The notes under the pieces are model-generated. The model was not told where the DNA came from, made no database searches, and saw only the letters and a program-made list of their open reading frames with translations. From positions 1-64,000 of the forward strand of contig JAITVK010000018.1 of assembly GCA_031285845.1 (NCBI GenBank): a DNA stretch of 64,000 bases. The letters are read 5' to 3'. This document shows, in pieces, positions 7,358 through 16,099 of the stretch; the stretch's first letter is position 1, and every line of letters starts with the position of its first letter. Both the position numbers and the translations under genes were made by a program. This DNA comes from Propionibacteriaceae bacterium. GTDB lineage: Bacteria > Actinomycetota > Actinomycetes > Propionibacteriales > Propionibacteriaceae.

Positions 7358-7664
7358 ACCTGACTCAATCAGATGATCGACCGGCCCTGCTCCCGCGATT
7401 GGACCTCACTGGAACGGCTCGTCGATCGAGTCCCCTCCTGCGACCGAACCGGTCGGATTCGGATGGGGCTGACCAAGTTGCTGACTGGACTCACTGGGGG
7501 CGACCAACTCCATGGATTCGACCAGATCGCCTGACCTGTCGGCCCCAATCACGCCGCGTCCACCGATATTGTTCTGGTTGCGACACTCGCCGGTGGTGAC
7601 AGGGGAAGCAGGCTAAAATGGAGCCAAGGTCGACCGACCAGGTTCATCGAATTCAGGAGAGAAA
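7358..7664. other. Intergenic region before fba
   Basis: 307 nt with no supportable gene. At its right end are a -10-like TAAAAT (7614-7619) and the AGGAGA ribosome binding site of fba (7655-7660). I saw no good -35 box and no structured RNA. Confidence 0.5.
7614..7619 (+). promoter_or_regulatory. -10 element of fba
   Basis: TAAAAT, predicting a transcript start near 7627 and a leader of about 38 nt that contains an SD. Confidence 0.5.
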
Positions 7665-8693
7665 ATGCCCATTGCAAACCCAGAGGTTTACGCTGAAATG
7701 ATCAAGCGGGCCAAGGATGGTGTTTACGCCTATCCGGCCATCAACGTCACCTCGTCACAGACGCTCAACGCCGCGCTGGCCGGCTTCGCCGAAGCCGGAT
7801 CCGATGGCATCGTGCAGGTGTCCACCGGTGGCGCCGAGTACGCCTCTGGTCCCACGATCAAGAACATGGTCACCGGTGCGGTCGCCCTGGCCGAGTACGC
7901 CCACGTCGTGGCGAAGAACTACCCGGTCAACATCGCTTTGCATACCGATCATTGCCCCAAGGACAAGCTGGCGGGCTACGTTCGTCCGCTGCTCGCCATC
8001 TCGGCTGAGCGCGTCAAGGCTGGCAAAGATCCTCTGTTCGGTTCCCACATGTGGGACGGTTCGGCTCTGGACAACACCACCGAGAACCTCGCCATCGCTG
8101 AGGAGTTGCTGAAGCTCACCAAGGCCAACCACCAGATCCTCGAGATCGAGATCGGCGCCGTCGGCGGCGAAGAAGATGGTGTGGTCGGCGAGATCAACGA
8201 GAAGCTCTACTCCACCGTCGCCATGGGCATGCAGACCGTCGAGACCTTGGGCCTCGGCGAGCAAGGCCTCTACATGACCGCGCTGACCTTCGGCAACGTC
8301 CACGGTGTCTACAAGCCCGGTCACGTCAAGCTGCGCCCCGAGGTTCTCAAGCAGATCCAGGACGCGGTCGGCCAGAAGTACGGTGTCGACAAGCCGTTCT
8401 CGCTGGTCTTCCATGGTGGCTCCGGTTCGAGCGCTCAGGAGATCTCGGACGCGGTCGATTACGGCGTCATCAAGATGAACATCGACACTGACACCCAGTA
8501 CGCCTTCACCCGCCCGGTGGTGGACTTCATGTTCAAGGGCTACGACGGGGTGTTGAAGATCGATGGCGAGGTCGGCAACAAGAAGCAGTACGACCCGCGT
8601 GCGTGGGGCAAGGTCGCCGAGGCCGGCCTGGCTGCCCGCGTGGTCGAAGCCGCCAAGGAACTGCGTTCGGCTGGCAAGCATTTCGACGCCTGA
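7665..8693 (+). CDS. fba: Class II fructose-bisphosphate aldolase
   Basis: A 342-aa cytosolic zinc enzyme of glycolysis and gluconeogenesis, cleaving fructose 1,6-bisphosphate to DHAP and glyceraldehyde 3-phosphate. Class IIA signatures include the zinc-ligand region HTDHCPKDKL (about 87-96), the EIGAVGGEEDGV stretch (about 162-173), NVHGVYKPGHVKL (about 210-222) and the phosphate-binding VFHGGSGSSAQEI (about 248-260). Length is typical. AGGAGA lies 4 nt before the ATG. It is a single-gene unit closed by a UUCG hairpin (8752-8787). Codon use is strongly biased (AAG, CTG, GTC), as expected for a highly expressed gene. Confidence 0.97.
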   Translation: MPIANPEVYAEMIKRAKDGVYAYPAINVTSSQTLNAALAGFAEAGSDGIVQVSTGGAEYASGPTIKNMVTGAVALAEYAHVVAKNYPVNIALHTDHCPKDKLAGYVRPLLAISAERVKAGKDPLFGSHMWDGSALDNTTENLAIAEELLKLTKANHQILEIEIGAVGGEEDGVVGEINEKLYSTVAMGMQTVETLGLGEQGLYMTALTFGNVHGVYKPGHVKLRPEVLKQIQDAVGQKYGVDKPFSLVFHGGSGSSAQEISDAVDYGVIKMNIDTDTQYAFTRPVVDFMFKGYDGVLKIDGEVGNKKQYDPRAWGKVAEAGLAARVVEAAKELRSAGKHFDA

Positions 8694-8751
8694 GCCGGTC
8701 GGCGCGGTGATCAGGGGTAGTGACACACTCTGATCACCGAAGAACGGCCAC

Positions 8752-8787
8752 GAGGGGGCAGGTCAGGTTCGCCTGATCTGCCCCCTC
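8752..8787 (+). terminator. UUCG-capped terminator after fba
   Basis: GAGGGGGCAGGTCAGG (8752-8767) pairs with CCTGATCTGCCCCCTC (8772-8787), one G-T wobble, around a TTCG tetraloop. No strong U-tract follows. Confidence 0.75.
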
Positions 8788-8845
8788 ACGGCTTTGCCGG
8801 GGAGTTTCGGGGGTTCCCCGGATGGGCTGAGCCTTCGCCAACGCC

Positions 8846-8851
8846 TAAGCT
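8846..8851 (+). promoter_or_regulatory. Leaderless -10 element of folC
   Basis: TAAGCT, 6 nt before ATG 8858. Confidence 0.6.
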
Positions 8852-8857
8852 TGAGCC

Positions 8858-10204
8858 ATGACCTCCACCCACGCCCACATCCTTGAGCAGCTGAACCGAC
8901 GCTGGCCGGAGAACAAAGTCGGTCCGTCGTTGGAACGGATCTCCGCGCTGATGGGCTTGCTGGGTGAGCCCCAGCGTAGCGCGCCAGTGATTCAGATCAC
9001 CGGGACGAACGGCAAAGGGTCGACCGCGATCATCATCGACGCGCTGTTGCGGGCCCAAGGGTTGCGCACAGGCCGCTACACCTCGCCGCATCTGGTCGAC
9101 CCGTGCGAGCGGATCAGCGTCGACGGTCAACCGATCAGCGCCGATGACTTCGACGCGGTGTGGGAAGACATCGCGCCGTACGTGGCGATGGTCGACGAGC
9201 GCGCCATCGATGGGATCGCGATGACCGGGTTCGAAGTGATGACGGCGATGGCTTTCGCCGCTTTCGCCGACGCACCTGTCGATGTCATGGTGCTGGAAGT
9301 CGGCATGGGCGGCGCGTGGGACGCCACCAACGTGGCCGACGCCCAGGTGGCGGTGTTCACTCCGATCAGCCTGGACCACATGGATTATCTTGGGGACACG
9401 ATCGACCAGATCGCGGCTGAGAAGGCGGGCATCATCAGCCCCGATTCTCACGTGGTCATCGCCGGACAGAACATCGAGGCGGCGCGGGTGATCCTGACCC
9501 GGGCGGCGCAGATGGGCGTGCCCGTCAGCCGCGAAGGTGTGGACTTCGCCCTGCTGGATCGCCAGTTGGCCGTCGGCGGCCAAGTGATCCGGTTGGAGTC
9601 GGCTGGCGGTCCGATCGGTGACCTGTTCTTGCCTCTCTATGGCGAGGCCATGGCCCGCAACGCGGTCACGGCGGTGGCGGCGGTCGAAGCGCTTGGCGGC
9701 GGTCGCGGTGTCGATCCGGCGGTCATGCTCGAAGGCTTCGCCGAGGTGGTCGCCCCGGCCAGGACCGAGTTGGTTCACGCCTCCCCGCCGATCGTGATCG
9801 ACACCTGTCACAATCCCGAGGGCGTCGCGTCAACCTTGGACACGGTCGACGAGGCGTACGCCTTCGCCCCTCAGATCGGGGTGTGGGCGATGATGGCTGA
9901 CAAGCAGATCGACGAGGTTCTCACTCTGGTCGAGCCCAGGGTGTCCACCCTGGTGGCCACTCAAGCGGTCAGTACCCGGGCGATGCCGGCGGTCGAACTG
10001 GGGCGTCGGGCGGTCCAGATCTTCGGACCTGAGCGGGTCGTCGTGGTCGAGGATTTGCCCGACGCGATCGAGCAGGCGGTCCGTTTGGCCGACGACGCCG
10101 GCCCTGGGGCTGGCATCTTGCTGGCCGGATCGGTGGCGTTGGCCGGTCAGGCGCGGCAGCTATTGATCCACCCGTCTCCAACGGACGAGGAGCGACCGGC
10201 CTGA
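8858..10204 (+). CDS. folC: Folylpolyglutamate synthase / dihydrofolate synthase
   Basis: A 448-aa Mur-ligase-family enzyme that adds glutamate to dihydropteroate and folates. The ATP-binding loop is GTNGKGSTA (about residues 49-57), followed by YTSPHLVDPCERISVDGQPI, the family's folate-binding region, and LEVGMGGAWDATNV (about 146-159). Later motifs are DHMDYLGDTIDQIA, EKAGI and DTCHNPEG (about 314-321). All hallmarks of a functional FolC are present, in contrast to the divergent paralogue at 30,034. Predicted leaderless transcript. In many actinobacteria folC follows valS; here its neighbours are fba and a YdcF-like gene. Confidence 0.93.
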   Translation: MTSTHAHILEQLNRRWPENKVGPSLERISALMGLLGEPQRSAPVIQITGTNGKGSTAIIIDALLRAQGLRTGRYTSPHLVDPCERISVDGQPISADDFDAVWEDIAPYVAMVDERAIDGIAMTGFEVMTAMAFAAFADAPVDVMVLEVGMGGAWDATNVADAQVAVFTPISLDHMDYLGDTIDQIAAEKAGIISPDSHVVIAGQNIEAARVILTRAAQMGVPVSREGVDFALLDRQLAVGGQVIRLESAGGPIGDLFLPLYGEAMARNAVTAVAAVEALGGGRGVDPAVMLEGFAEVVAPARTELVHASPPIVIDTCHNPEGVASTLDTVDEAYAFAPQIGVWAMMADKQIDEVLTLVEPRVSTLVATQAVSTRAMPAVELGRRAVQIFGPERVVVVEDLPDAIEQAVRLADDAGPGAGILLAGSVALAGQARQLLIHPSPTDEERPA

Positions 10205-10364
10205 GTGGTCGGTGATGGGGCCGCACACCTGAGGTCGAGCAGATCACCTCGACCGGGCTGCGGATCCCAGCCAACCGAAGAGACGCTTGGCCTGACTATA
10301 TGATGTCGTGATGTGGTAGGTCTGGTGGATGTTCACCGAGTGTCGACGAGATGAGGAGGAGACC

Positions 10365-11390
10365 ATGCTCTGGGCGGCAGCGTTCTTTTTCGTGTTGTTC
10401 ATCGTCAGAGTGCTGATCGACCCGCGAGTGATGCGAGCGGGAGTGTATCTGATGGTGGCGCTGACTTTCCTCGCCGGGGAAGCCTTCCTGCAGGTGTTGA
10501 CGGTCTTCAGCGCGCGTGACTCCGGAGCGTACGCTTTGGTGGCGGGTTTGGGACTGGGCGTGGTGTTCGTCCTGGTCTTAGTGGTCATGCTCATTCTCAA
10601 CGGTGTCACGATGTTGCGCCGCGAGGGCCGACGCCTGCCGAACATGTTGTCTTTGGGGGTCGGGATCCTCTTCGGCGCGGAGATCATCTGGGCGGTCGCC
10701 ACCTTGTTCGTCGGGTCGTACGTCATGTTGTTCTGGACGATGACGATATTCGTGCCCACCGCCTATGTCAGCTTCGGATTCTTGTCCTACGTGGTCTATT
10801 CGGGGCTGTATCAGTGGGGGACCCGGTTATTGGGCGGCCCGGTGGGCACTGTGGTGGTCCTCGGGTCGGGTCTGATCGACGGCCAGGTGCCACCTCTGTT
10901 GGCCAGCCGTCTGAACAGGGGACGGGCCGTGATGGCCTCCTCACAAGCCAAAGGCAAGTCGCCGGTGATCGTGGTGTCGGGGGGCAAAGGCAGCGACGAG
11001 ACTCGGCCCGAAGCCGCCGCGATGGCGGAGTATCTGGTCAAATCAGGGGTCGAGCCGAGTCGGATCATCGAAGAGGACCGCTCGCGCAACACCGAGGAGA
11101 ACCTCGCCAACACGGAACTGGTCTTGTCATCGCGTGGGATCTCGGGTCGCGTGGCGGTGGTCACCAACAACTTCCACGCCTTCCGTTCGGCCTTGCTGAT
11201 GCGTCAGGCGAAGATGAAGGGGTACGTCATCGGCGCGCCGACCGCGCGGTACTATTGGCCGTCGGCGTCGATTCGCGAGTTCGTCGCCATCATCCGCGAT
11301 CATCCGTGGTTCACGATCGTGACACTGGGCGTCACCTGGCTGCCGTTGGTGGCTATGACGCTCTACGTCACCCTCAACCCGCCGACCTAG
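10365..11390 (+). CDS. YdcF-like DUF218 membrane protein
   Basis: A 341-aa protein. Four N-terminal membrane segments within the first 150 residues are followed by a DUF218/YdcF domain: VVVLGSGLIDGQVPPLLASR, VIVVSGGKGSDETRPEA, EDRSRNTEENLANT and VVTNNFHAFR. A final membrane segment lies near the C-terminus. DUF218 proteins of this layout (SanA/ElyC-like) are linked to envelope integrity; the reaction is not known to me. ATG 10365 was chosen because GAGGAGGA sits at 10353-10360. A promoter-like TATGAT lies shortly upstream near 10,300. Confidence 0.87.
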   Translation: MLWAAAFFFVLFIVRVLIDPRVMRAGVYLMVALTFLAGEAFLQVLTVFSARDSGAYALVAGLGLGVVFVLVLVVMLILNGVTMLRREGRRLPNMLSLGVGILFGAEIIWAVATLFVGSYVMLFWTMTIFVPTAYVSFGFLSYVVYSGLYQWGTRLLGGPVGTVVVLGSGLIDGQVPPLLASRLNRGRAVMASSQAKGKSPVIVVSGGKGSDETRPEAAAMAEYLVKSGVEPSRIIEEDRSRNTEENLANTELVLSSRGISGRVAVVTNNFHAFRSALLMRQAKMKGYVIGAPTARYYWPSASIREFVAIIRDHPWFTIVTLGVTWLPLVAMTLYVTLNPPT

Positions 11391-11526
11391 GCGGTTGGCT
11401 GAGGGAAGACACGGCCCACTATGGCTTCGGGGCGACATCGCCGCTTGACCTCCGGCGCTCACTCTTCGGCGGTCCGGTCCCCGCTGGGCCGTACGTGGGT
11501 AGGCGAGGCGATCCTGCTTTCGCGGC
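11391..11526. other. Intergenic region before the rplU promoter
   Basis: No gene or structured element that I can support. The rplU promoter lies directly to the right. Confidence 0.4.
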
Positions 11527-11556
11527 TTGATCGGGGGCGGAACAATCGACTAGGAT
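11527..11556 (+). promoter_or_regulatory. rplU-rpmA promoter
   Basis: TTGATC (11527-11532), an 18-nt spacer and TAGGAT (11551-11556). The transcript would start near 11563, leaving a leader of about 67 nt before the GTG of L21. Confidence 0.6.
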
Positions 11557-11629
11557 GGACCGTCGGTGTCTTAGGGACTCCTGGTACGTCCCCGTGCGGG
11601 AAATGATTCGAGACGAGAGTAGGCGAGCG

Positions 11630-11935
11630 GTGTACGCGATTGTGCGTGGTGGCAGCAGGCAGCACAAGGTCACGACTGGTGACGTGCTAGAAATTGACTT
11701 GGTGGAGGCCAAGGTTGGCGACACGATCGACCTGCCCGCAGTGCTTCTGGTCGACGGCGACACAGTGACCAGTGACGGCAAAGCCCTGGCTGGAGTCAAG
11801 GTGACCGCGGAGGTCCTCGATGAGACCAAGGGGCCCAAGATCAGGATTGTGAAGTTCAAGAACAAGAGCGGGTATAAGAAGCGTCAAGGCCATCGCCAGC
11901 GCTACACCCAAGTGAAGATCACCGGGATCAAGTGA
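11630..11935 (+). CDS. rplU: 50S ribosomal protein L21
   Basis: A 101-aa ribosomal protein that binds 23S rRNA in the large subunit. The N-terminal [17 protein letters not shown] and the C-terminal [18 protein letters not shown] are diagnostic. The start is GTG 11630, which gives the family's usual N-terminus; GAGAGTAGG at 11614-11622 is the likely SD. It is followed 9 nt later by rpmA in the conserved rplU-rpmA-obgE order. The 67-nt leader may carry autoregulation, but I could not identify a known L21 leader fold. Confidence 0.96.
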   Translation: MYAIVRGGSRQHKVTTGDVLEIDLVEAKVGDTIDLPAVLLVDGDTVTSDGKALAGVKVTAEVLDETKGPKIRIVKFKNKSGYKKRQGHRQRYTQVKITGIK

Positions 11936-11944
11936 GGTAGAGAC

Positions 11945-12193
11945 ATGGCACACAAAAAGGGAGCATCCTCGTCACGCAACGGTCGTGACTCGAAGGCGCA
12001 ATTCTTGGGAGTGAAGCGCTACGGCGGTCAGCTCGTCAACGCCGGTGAGATCATCGTTCGCCAGCATGGAACCCACTTCCACCCCGGTGACAACGTCGGT
12101 CGCGGTGGCGACGACACGTTGTTCGCTTTGGCGCAGGGCAAGGTCCAGTTCGGTGAGCGTCGCGGTCGACGGATCGTGTCAATCGCGATCTGA
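11945..12193 (+). CDS. rpmA: 50S ribosomal protein L27
   Basis: An 82-aa ribosomal protein whose N-terminus reaches the peptidyl-transferase centre. [19 protein letters not shown] is the classic start, with no N-terminal extension of the Firmicutes type. [20 protein letters not shown] and [16 protein letters not shown] complete the family pattern. GAGGTAG precedes the ATG. It is co-transcribed with rplU. Confidence 0.97.
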   Translation: MAHKKGASSSRNGRDSKAQFLGVKRYGGQLVNAGEIIVRQHGTHFHPGDNVGRGGDDTLFALAQGKVQFGERRGRRIVSIAI

Positions 12194-12207
12194 GGTCTTT
12201 TCGCGTC

Positions 12208-12216
12208 TGGTAACAT
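12208..12216 (+). promoter_or_regulatory. Extended -10 promoter before obgE
   Basis: TGG followed by TAACAT (12211-12216) is an extended -10 element just after rpmA. A transcript starting near 12223 would carry both hairpins of the obgE leader. Confidence 0.45.
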
Positions 12217-12262
12217 CCTGAATCGTCGGGCAAATCCGACGCAGGTGTGCCACAGCGCAGCG

Positions 12263-12296
12263 ATGGGCGGTCATTGTGACCGCCCATTGTCTTTTT
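12263..12296 (+). terminator. Intrinsic terminator/attenuator directly before obgE
   Basis: ATGGGCGGTCA (12263-12273) pairs perfectly with TGACCGCCCAT (12277-12287) around TTG. TGTCTTTTT follows, ending at 12296, only 3 nt before the AGGAGG ribosome binding site of obgE (12300-12305). A smaller hairpin, CGTCGG/CCGACG (12224-12229/12236-12241), lies upstream. Confidence 0.75.
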
Positions 12297-12310
12297 CGCA
12301 GGAGGTTTCG

Positions 12311-13810
12311 ATGGCTATTCCCTCATTCGTCGATGTGGCTCGGCTCCAGGTGGTCGCCGGGCGTGGCGGGCACGGATGCGCGTCGATCCATCGTGAGAAG
12401 TTCAAACCGCTGGGCGGGCCCGACGGTGGCAACGGCGGTCACGGCGGTTCGGTCATCTTGCGGGTGAATCCCCAAGTCACCACGTTGATCGACTACCACA
12501 GGCACTCGGTGCGCCAGGCCAGCAACGGCGAGCCTGGGCGTGGCGGGCATCAAAACGGCGCCAACGGCAAAGACCAGATCCTGTCGCTGCCTGAAGGCAC
12601 GGTGGTTCGTGACGCCGCCAGCGGCGAGGTTTTGGCTGATCTGGTTGGACCCACAGCCGAAGTGGTCATCGCTCAGGGTGGACGAGGCGGCTTGGGCAAT
12701 GAAGCGCTGGCGACCAAGGCCCGCAAAGCCCCGGGTTTCGCGCTACTGGGTGAAGACGGCGACTCACGGGAAATTGTGCTCGAGTTGAAGGTGTTGGCCG
12801 ACATCGGCTTGGTCGGTTTCCCCAGCGCGGGCAAGTCGTCTCTCGTGGCGGCCATCTCGAAGGCCAAGCCTGAGATCGCCGACTATCCGTTCACCACCTT
12901 GGTGCCCCACCTCGGCGTGGTGGTCGCCGGCGATGTGACGTACACGGTGGCCGACGTGCCAGGCCTGATCCCCGGGGCCGCTCAAGGCAAGGGGTTGGGT
13001 CTGGATTTCTTGCGCCACATCGAGCGCTGCCAAGGCCTGGTCCACGTCATCGATTGCGCGACGTACGAGTCAGGGCGCGACCCCGTGTCGGATTTGGACG
13101 CGATCGAAGCGGAGCTGACCGCGTACGGCGGTCTGGAAGATCGGCCGCGACTGGTGGTGCTGAACAAGGTCGACGTGCCCGATGGCGCCGAACTCGCCCA
13201 GATGGTGGCTCCCGAGATTGCCGAGCGCGGCTTGGAGGTGTTCGAGGTCTCCACCAAGACAGGTCAGGGGTTGAATCAGTTGGTGTACGCCATGGCCCGC
13301 GTCGTGGCCGCTCGGCGGGCTGAGCTGCCCGCCCCGGTGGCGGTTCCCGTGGTCAAGGTGAGCAAGGCCGAGTCCGGTCCGCAGTTCACAATCACCCGTG
13401 TCAGCGACGATCATGGCGGTCTGGTGTGGCGGGTTCGTGGCGACAAGCCCGAGCGCTGGGTGATGCAGACCGACTTCCGCAACGCGGAGGCGGTGGGATA
13501 TCTGGCCGATCGTCTGAACAAGATCGGCATCGAGGATGAGTTGATCGCGCTGGGAGCCGAGCCTGGCGACGCGGTGGCGATCGGCGGAGAGGACCCGGTG
13601 GTGTTCGATTTCGCCCCGCAGGTCGACATCGGCGCGGAACTGTTGGCTCGTCGCGGTGAGGACAACCGACTGGAGTCTCTGCGCCCGGCTGTCCAACGCC
13701 GCCGAGTCAAAGACGCTCAGTATCACGCCGCCAAGCAGGCCCAACGCGCGGTCTCAGCCGCGTTGCACGGCCTTGACGATGACGAGGATGACGACAGAGA
13801 GGATCAGTGA
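12311..13810 (+). CDS. obgE: Obg family GTPase
   Basis: A 499-aa GTPase acting in 50S subunit maturation and stress response. Domain order: glycine-rich Obg fold (about 1-158; [14 protein letters not shown]), G domain ([10 protein letters not shown] as P-loop, [14 protein letters not shown] as switch [10 protein letters not shown] as G3, NKVD as G4), then the OCT domain (about 345-425) typical of Actinobacteria and Firmicutes. An acidic tail ([11 protein letters not shown]) ends the protein. ATG 12311 follows AGGAGG by 5 nt. The stop overlaps the next gene's start by 1 nt (TGATG). Its leader holds a terminator hairpin, so expression may be attenuated. Confidence 0.96.
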   Translation: MAIPSFVDVARLQVVAGRGGHGCASIHREKFKPLGGPDGGNGGHGGSVILRVNPQVTTLIDYHRHSVRQASNGEPGRGGHQNGANGKDQILSLPEGTVVRDAASGEVLADLVGPTAEVVIAQGGRGGLGNEALATKARKAPGFALLGEDGDSREIVLELKVLADIGLVGFPSAGKSSLVAAISKAKPEIADYPFTTLVPHLGVVVAGDVTYTVADVPGLIPGAAQGKGLGLDFLRHIERCQGLVHVIDCATYESGRDPVSDLDAIEAELTAYGGLEDRPRLVVLNKVDVPDGAELAQMVAPEIAERGLEVFEVSTKTGQGLNQLVYAMARVVAARRAELPAPVAVPVVKVSKAESGPQFTITRVSDDHGGLVWRVRGDKPERWVMQTDFRNAEAVGYLADRLNKIGIEDELIALGAEPGDAVAIGGEDPVVFDFAPQVDIGAELLARRGEDNRLESLRPAVQRRRVKDAQYHAAKQAQRAVSAALHGLDDDEDDDREDQ

Positions 13811-14223
13811 TGGCGTCGACCACAGGAACAACCGACCAGTTCAGTGACCACATCGTGGTTTACGGAGCCGACTGGTGCCCGGATTGCCGGGCGACGAAGG
13901 CGATTCTGGAGGCCGCCTTGGTGGAATTCGAGTACGTCGATCTGATGGCGGACGAGGACGCTCCAGCCAAGGCCGAGGCGATCTCAGGACAGAAGCACAT
14001 CCCGGTGGTGGTCTTCCCCGACGGCGTGTTTTACGTTGAGCCGACCAAGATCGAGCTGGGACTGAAGCTGCGCGCCCTGCAGGCCGACCACGCCGCCGAT
14101 GAGTTGACAGTCGATGAGGCCGCCTCTGACGAGTCCGCAGCGGTCGAGGCTGGGCCGGGCGACGACCAGCCAGCCACCGACGCCGATGAGGCTCGTGCGG
14201 CTGAGGCGGAAACGACGGACTGA
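13810..14223 (+). CDS. Glutaredoxin/mycoredoxin-like protein
   Basis: A 137-aa thiol-disulfide oxidoreductase. A thioredoxin-fold domain fills the first 80 residues, with the redox motif WCPDC in GADWCPDCRATKAILE (about residues 16-31) and the cis-proline region HIPVVVFPDG. CPDC at this place resembles NrdH/mycoredoxin proteins. The C-terminal 50 residues are acidic and disordered (repeated Asp, Glu, Ala), an unusual addition. ATG 13810 overlaps the obgE stop; GTG 13807 is an alternative. Partner unknown. Confidence 0.85.
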   Translation: MASTTGTTDQFSDHIVVYGADWCPDCRATKAILEAALVEFEYVDLMADEDAPAKAEAISGQKHIPVVVFPDGVFYVEPTKIELGLKLRALQADHAADELTVDEAASDESAAVEAGPGDDQPATDADEARAAEAETTD

Positions 14224-14237
14224 TCAGGCCCGACGCG

Positions 14238-14243
14238 TACAAT
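14238..14243 (+). promoter_or_regulatory. Leaderless -10 element of nadD
   Basis: TACAAT, 7 nt before ATG 14251. This favours 14251 over the ATG at 14242, which lies inside the hexamer. Confidence 0.6.
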
Positions 14244-14250
14244 GACTGTC

Positions 14251-14913
14251 ATGGCTACGGTAGTTGGGACTGAAGCAGGACTGCTTCACGAGCCCGGTGT
14301 CACACGGTTGAGACTGGGGGTGATGGGTGGCACCTTCGATCCGATCCACCACGGGCACTTGGTGGCCGCCTCGGAAGTCGCGGCCCAGTTTGGATTGCAT
14401 GAAGTCGTGTTCGTTCCGACTGGCCGCTCCTGGCAGAAGGCCGGCCAGCAGGTCTCCTCGGCTGAAGATCGCTACCTCATGACCGTGATCGCCACGGCGT
14501 CGAATCCGGCGTTCTCGGTCTCTCGGGTCGACATCGACCGCGGTGGCGACACCTACACCGTCGACACGCTGGTCGACCTGCGCGCTTGTCGCGGTCCCGA
14601 TGTCGATCTGTTCTTCATTACCGGCGCCGACGCGTTGTCCAACATCTTGACCTGGCGCGGGGCAGAGGGCCTGTTCGACCTGGCCAGTTTCGTCGGAGTG
14701 TCGCGGCCCGGCTCGCCGCTGAAGATGGAGACCATCTCTCATCTGCCGAAAGACAAGGTGGCGTTGATGGAGGTTCCGGCGTTGGCGATCTCCTCGACGA
14801 CGTGTCGTCAGCGCGTACGAGCCGGGTTGCCGATCTGGTATCTTGTGCCCGACGGGATTGTGCAGTATATCCAGAAGCGCGGTTTGTATCGTGACGTTCA
14901 GGCGGGGTCATGA
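14251..14913 (+). CDS. nadD: Nicotinate-nucleotide adenylyltransferase
   Basis: A 220-aa enzyme of NAD synthesis, converting nicotinate mononucleotide and ATP to deamido-NAD. The nucleotidyltransferase motif [18 protein letters not shown] lies at about residues 27-44. The C-terminal [13 protein letters not shown] and [16 protein letters not shown] are typical of NadD. About 20 residues precede the usual start. I place the start at ATG 14251 because a -10 hexamer ends 7 nt before it. The 3' end overlaps rsfS (ATGA). Confidence 0.93.
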   Translation: MATVVGTEAGLLHEPGVTRLRLGVMGGTFDPIHHGHLVAASEVAAQFGLHEVVFVPTGRSWQKAGQQVSSAEDRYLMTVIATASNPAFSVSRVDIDRGGDTYTVDTLVDLRACRGPDVDLFFITGADALSNILTWRGAEGLFDLASFVGVSRPGSPLKMETISHLPKDKVALMEVPALAISSTTCRQRVRAGLPIWYLVPDGIVQYIQKRGLYRDVQAGS

Positions 14914-15293
14914 CGGCCAGCGACCAGGCGCTTCGGATCGCCCGGGCCGCAGTGACCGGGGCCAATGACAAACTCGGTCAAGACATCGTGGTGTTGGATG
15001 TGTCACAGAAGCTGGGCATCGCCGACGTGTTCGTGATCGTATCCGGGGGCAACGAACGTCAGGTGTCGGCCATCGTCGACGAGGTTGAACGTCGGTGTCT
15101 GGAATCCGGTTTCGCCCCGGCGCGACGTGAAGGCGATCGGGAAGACCCCTGGGTTCTGCTCGACTATTTCGACACCATCGTCCATGTCCAGCACACCGAG
15201 GCTCGGCAGATGTACGGACTGGATCGGCTGTGGAAGGACTGTCCTGAGGTCGCGATGGGCTCAGTAGCTGGCGTAGGTGGTGGGACGACGTGA
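14910..15293 (+). CDS. rsfS: Ribosome silencing factor RsfS
   Basis: A 127-aa protein that binds L14 and blocks subunit joining in nutrient limitation. The RsfS/Iojap pattern is clear: [66 protein letters not shown]-like [12 protein letters not shown]. It begins within the nadD stop and its own stop overlaps the next GTG start (GTGA), so translation is coupled along nadD-rsfS and the gene after it. Confidence 0.95.
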   Translation: MTASDQALRIARAAVTGANDKLGQDIVVLDVSQKLGIADVFVIVSGGNERQVSAIVDEVERRCLESGFAPARREGDREDPWVLLDYFDTIVHVQHTEARQMYGLDRLWKDCPEVAMGSVAGVGGGTT

Positions 15294-15769
15294 GTTGGGA
15301 TGAGATCTTCGCTCCAGGGCTGCGCCACTGGAAGCGGTTCAAAGACGAGCAGGAGGATCTCATCACTGTGGCGAAAGCCCCTGGTTCCGGACCGACCCCA
15401 GTGACTGTGGATTTGGACCGGGGCGTGGTCTATGTCGTCGACGAGTCGTTGGCGGACTCATCCGGCCAAGCTGGCCAGGATGTTGACCAGAGCGGCGACG
15501 AAGCCGGTGCCGAACAGATAGGCCAGCAGCGAGTGGCCGAGCGCGATGCGTCGGATCGCGGCGGCTGTGATGTCGGGGTCGGAGACGGCGAAACTCATCC
15601 CGACGGTGAAAGCGATGTAGGCGAAGTCGATGTACGTCGGTGGTTCGCTGCCATGGAAGTCGATTCCCCCGCCAGCGGAATAGTACGCCCGGGCGTACCG
15701 CAAAGCGTGGAGGGTGTGGACGGTGAACCACGAGGCGAAGATGACCACCAAGGTGACGACGGCCGCTAA
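15290..15769 (+). CDS. Small protein with a C-terminal extension antisense to DUF1345
   Basis: The first 50-55 residues ([20 protein letters not shown], then TPVTVDLDRGVVYVVD) look like a genuine small protein coupled to rsfS (GTGA overlap). They weakly recall DUF6191 proteins, with an FxPG motif followed by a DL-x-x-G-x-V strand. From about residue 57 the frame runs on without a stop for another 100 residues, wholly antisense to the DUF1345 gene. That part is low in complexity (Asp, Gly, Glu, Val). I infer a lost stop codon in a short gene rather than a real 159-aa protein; the N-terminal part is the supported portion. Confidence 0.5.
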   Translation: MSWDEIFAPGLRHWKRFKDEQEDLITVAKAPGSGPTPVTVDLDRGVVYVVDESLADSSGQAGQDVDQSGDEAGAEQIGQQRVAERDASDRGGCDVGVGDGETHPDGESDVGEVDVRRWFAAMEVDSPASGIVRPGVPQSVEGVDGEPRGEDDHQGDDGR

Positions 15770-16093
15770 CCTGGGCGATGGCGGTTTCATGACCAAGATG
15801 ACGATTCCGGCCAGTGAGGCCAAAGAGGCGCAGACCAGCAGCAGGTGGACGCTCCACCCGCCGGGGATCTCTCGGGTGGCGTGCGCGGCGGTTTGGGCGG
15901 CCGTCATTGAGCCAACCGAGGCCCACGTGATTCCGCAATACACCAGACCGGTCGCGGTCCAGCCGAGCAGGGTGGAATAGGCCGGGTCGAGAACGAGCGC
16001 GACCACCACGGCAGTGGCGATGCCGACCATCACGGCGATCACCAGGCGCCAGCGCGCGTCATGATGCCAGCGGCGGTGCGATGTCGTGGCCAT
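15458..16093 (-). CDS. DUF1345 family membrane protein
   Basis: A 211-aa integral membrane protein with about five hydrophobic segments. The DUF1345 hallmarks are HALRYARAYY (about 126-135), IDFAYIAFTVGMSFAVSDPDI (in two halves at about 150-170) and the C-terminal GHSLLAYLFGTGFVAALVNI. Function is unknown. It is read from ATG 16093, with TAGAGT 6 nt upstream indicating a leaderless transcript. That hexamer overlaps the stop codon of the preceding PH-domain gene. The 3' 300 nt overlap an opposite-strand reading frame. Confidence 0.88.
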   Translation of the reverse strand: MATTSHRRWHHDARWRLVIAVMVGIATAVVVALVLDPAYSTLLGWTATGLVYCGITWASVGSMTAAQTAAHATREIPGGWSVHLLLVCASLASLAGIVILVMKPPSPRLAAVVTLVVIFASWFTVHTLHALRYARAYYSAGGGIDFHGSEPPTYIDFAYIAFTVGMSFAVSDPDITAAAIRRIALGHSLLAYLFGTGFVAALVNILASLAG

Positions 16094-16099
16094 GGGACG

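Noticed and set aside
14242-14250. Upstream ATG of nadD as the start
   Set aside because: This ATG lies inside the TACAAT hexamer; ATG 14251 has the proper distance for a leaderless start.
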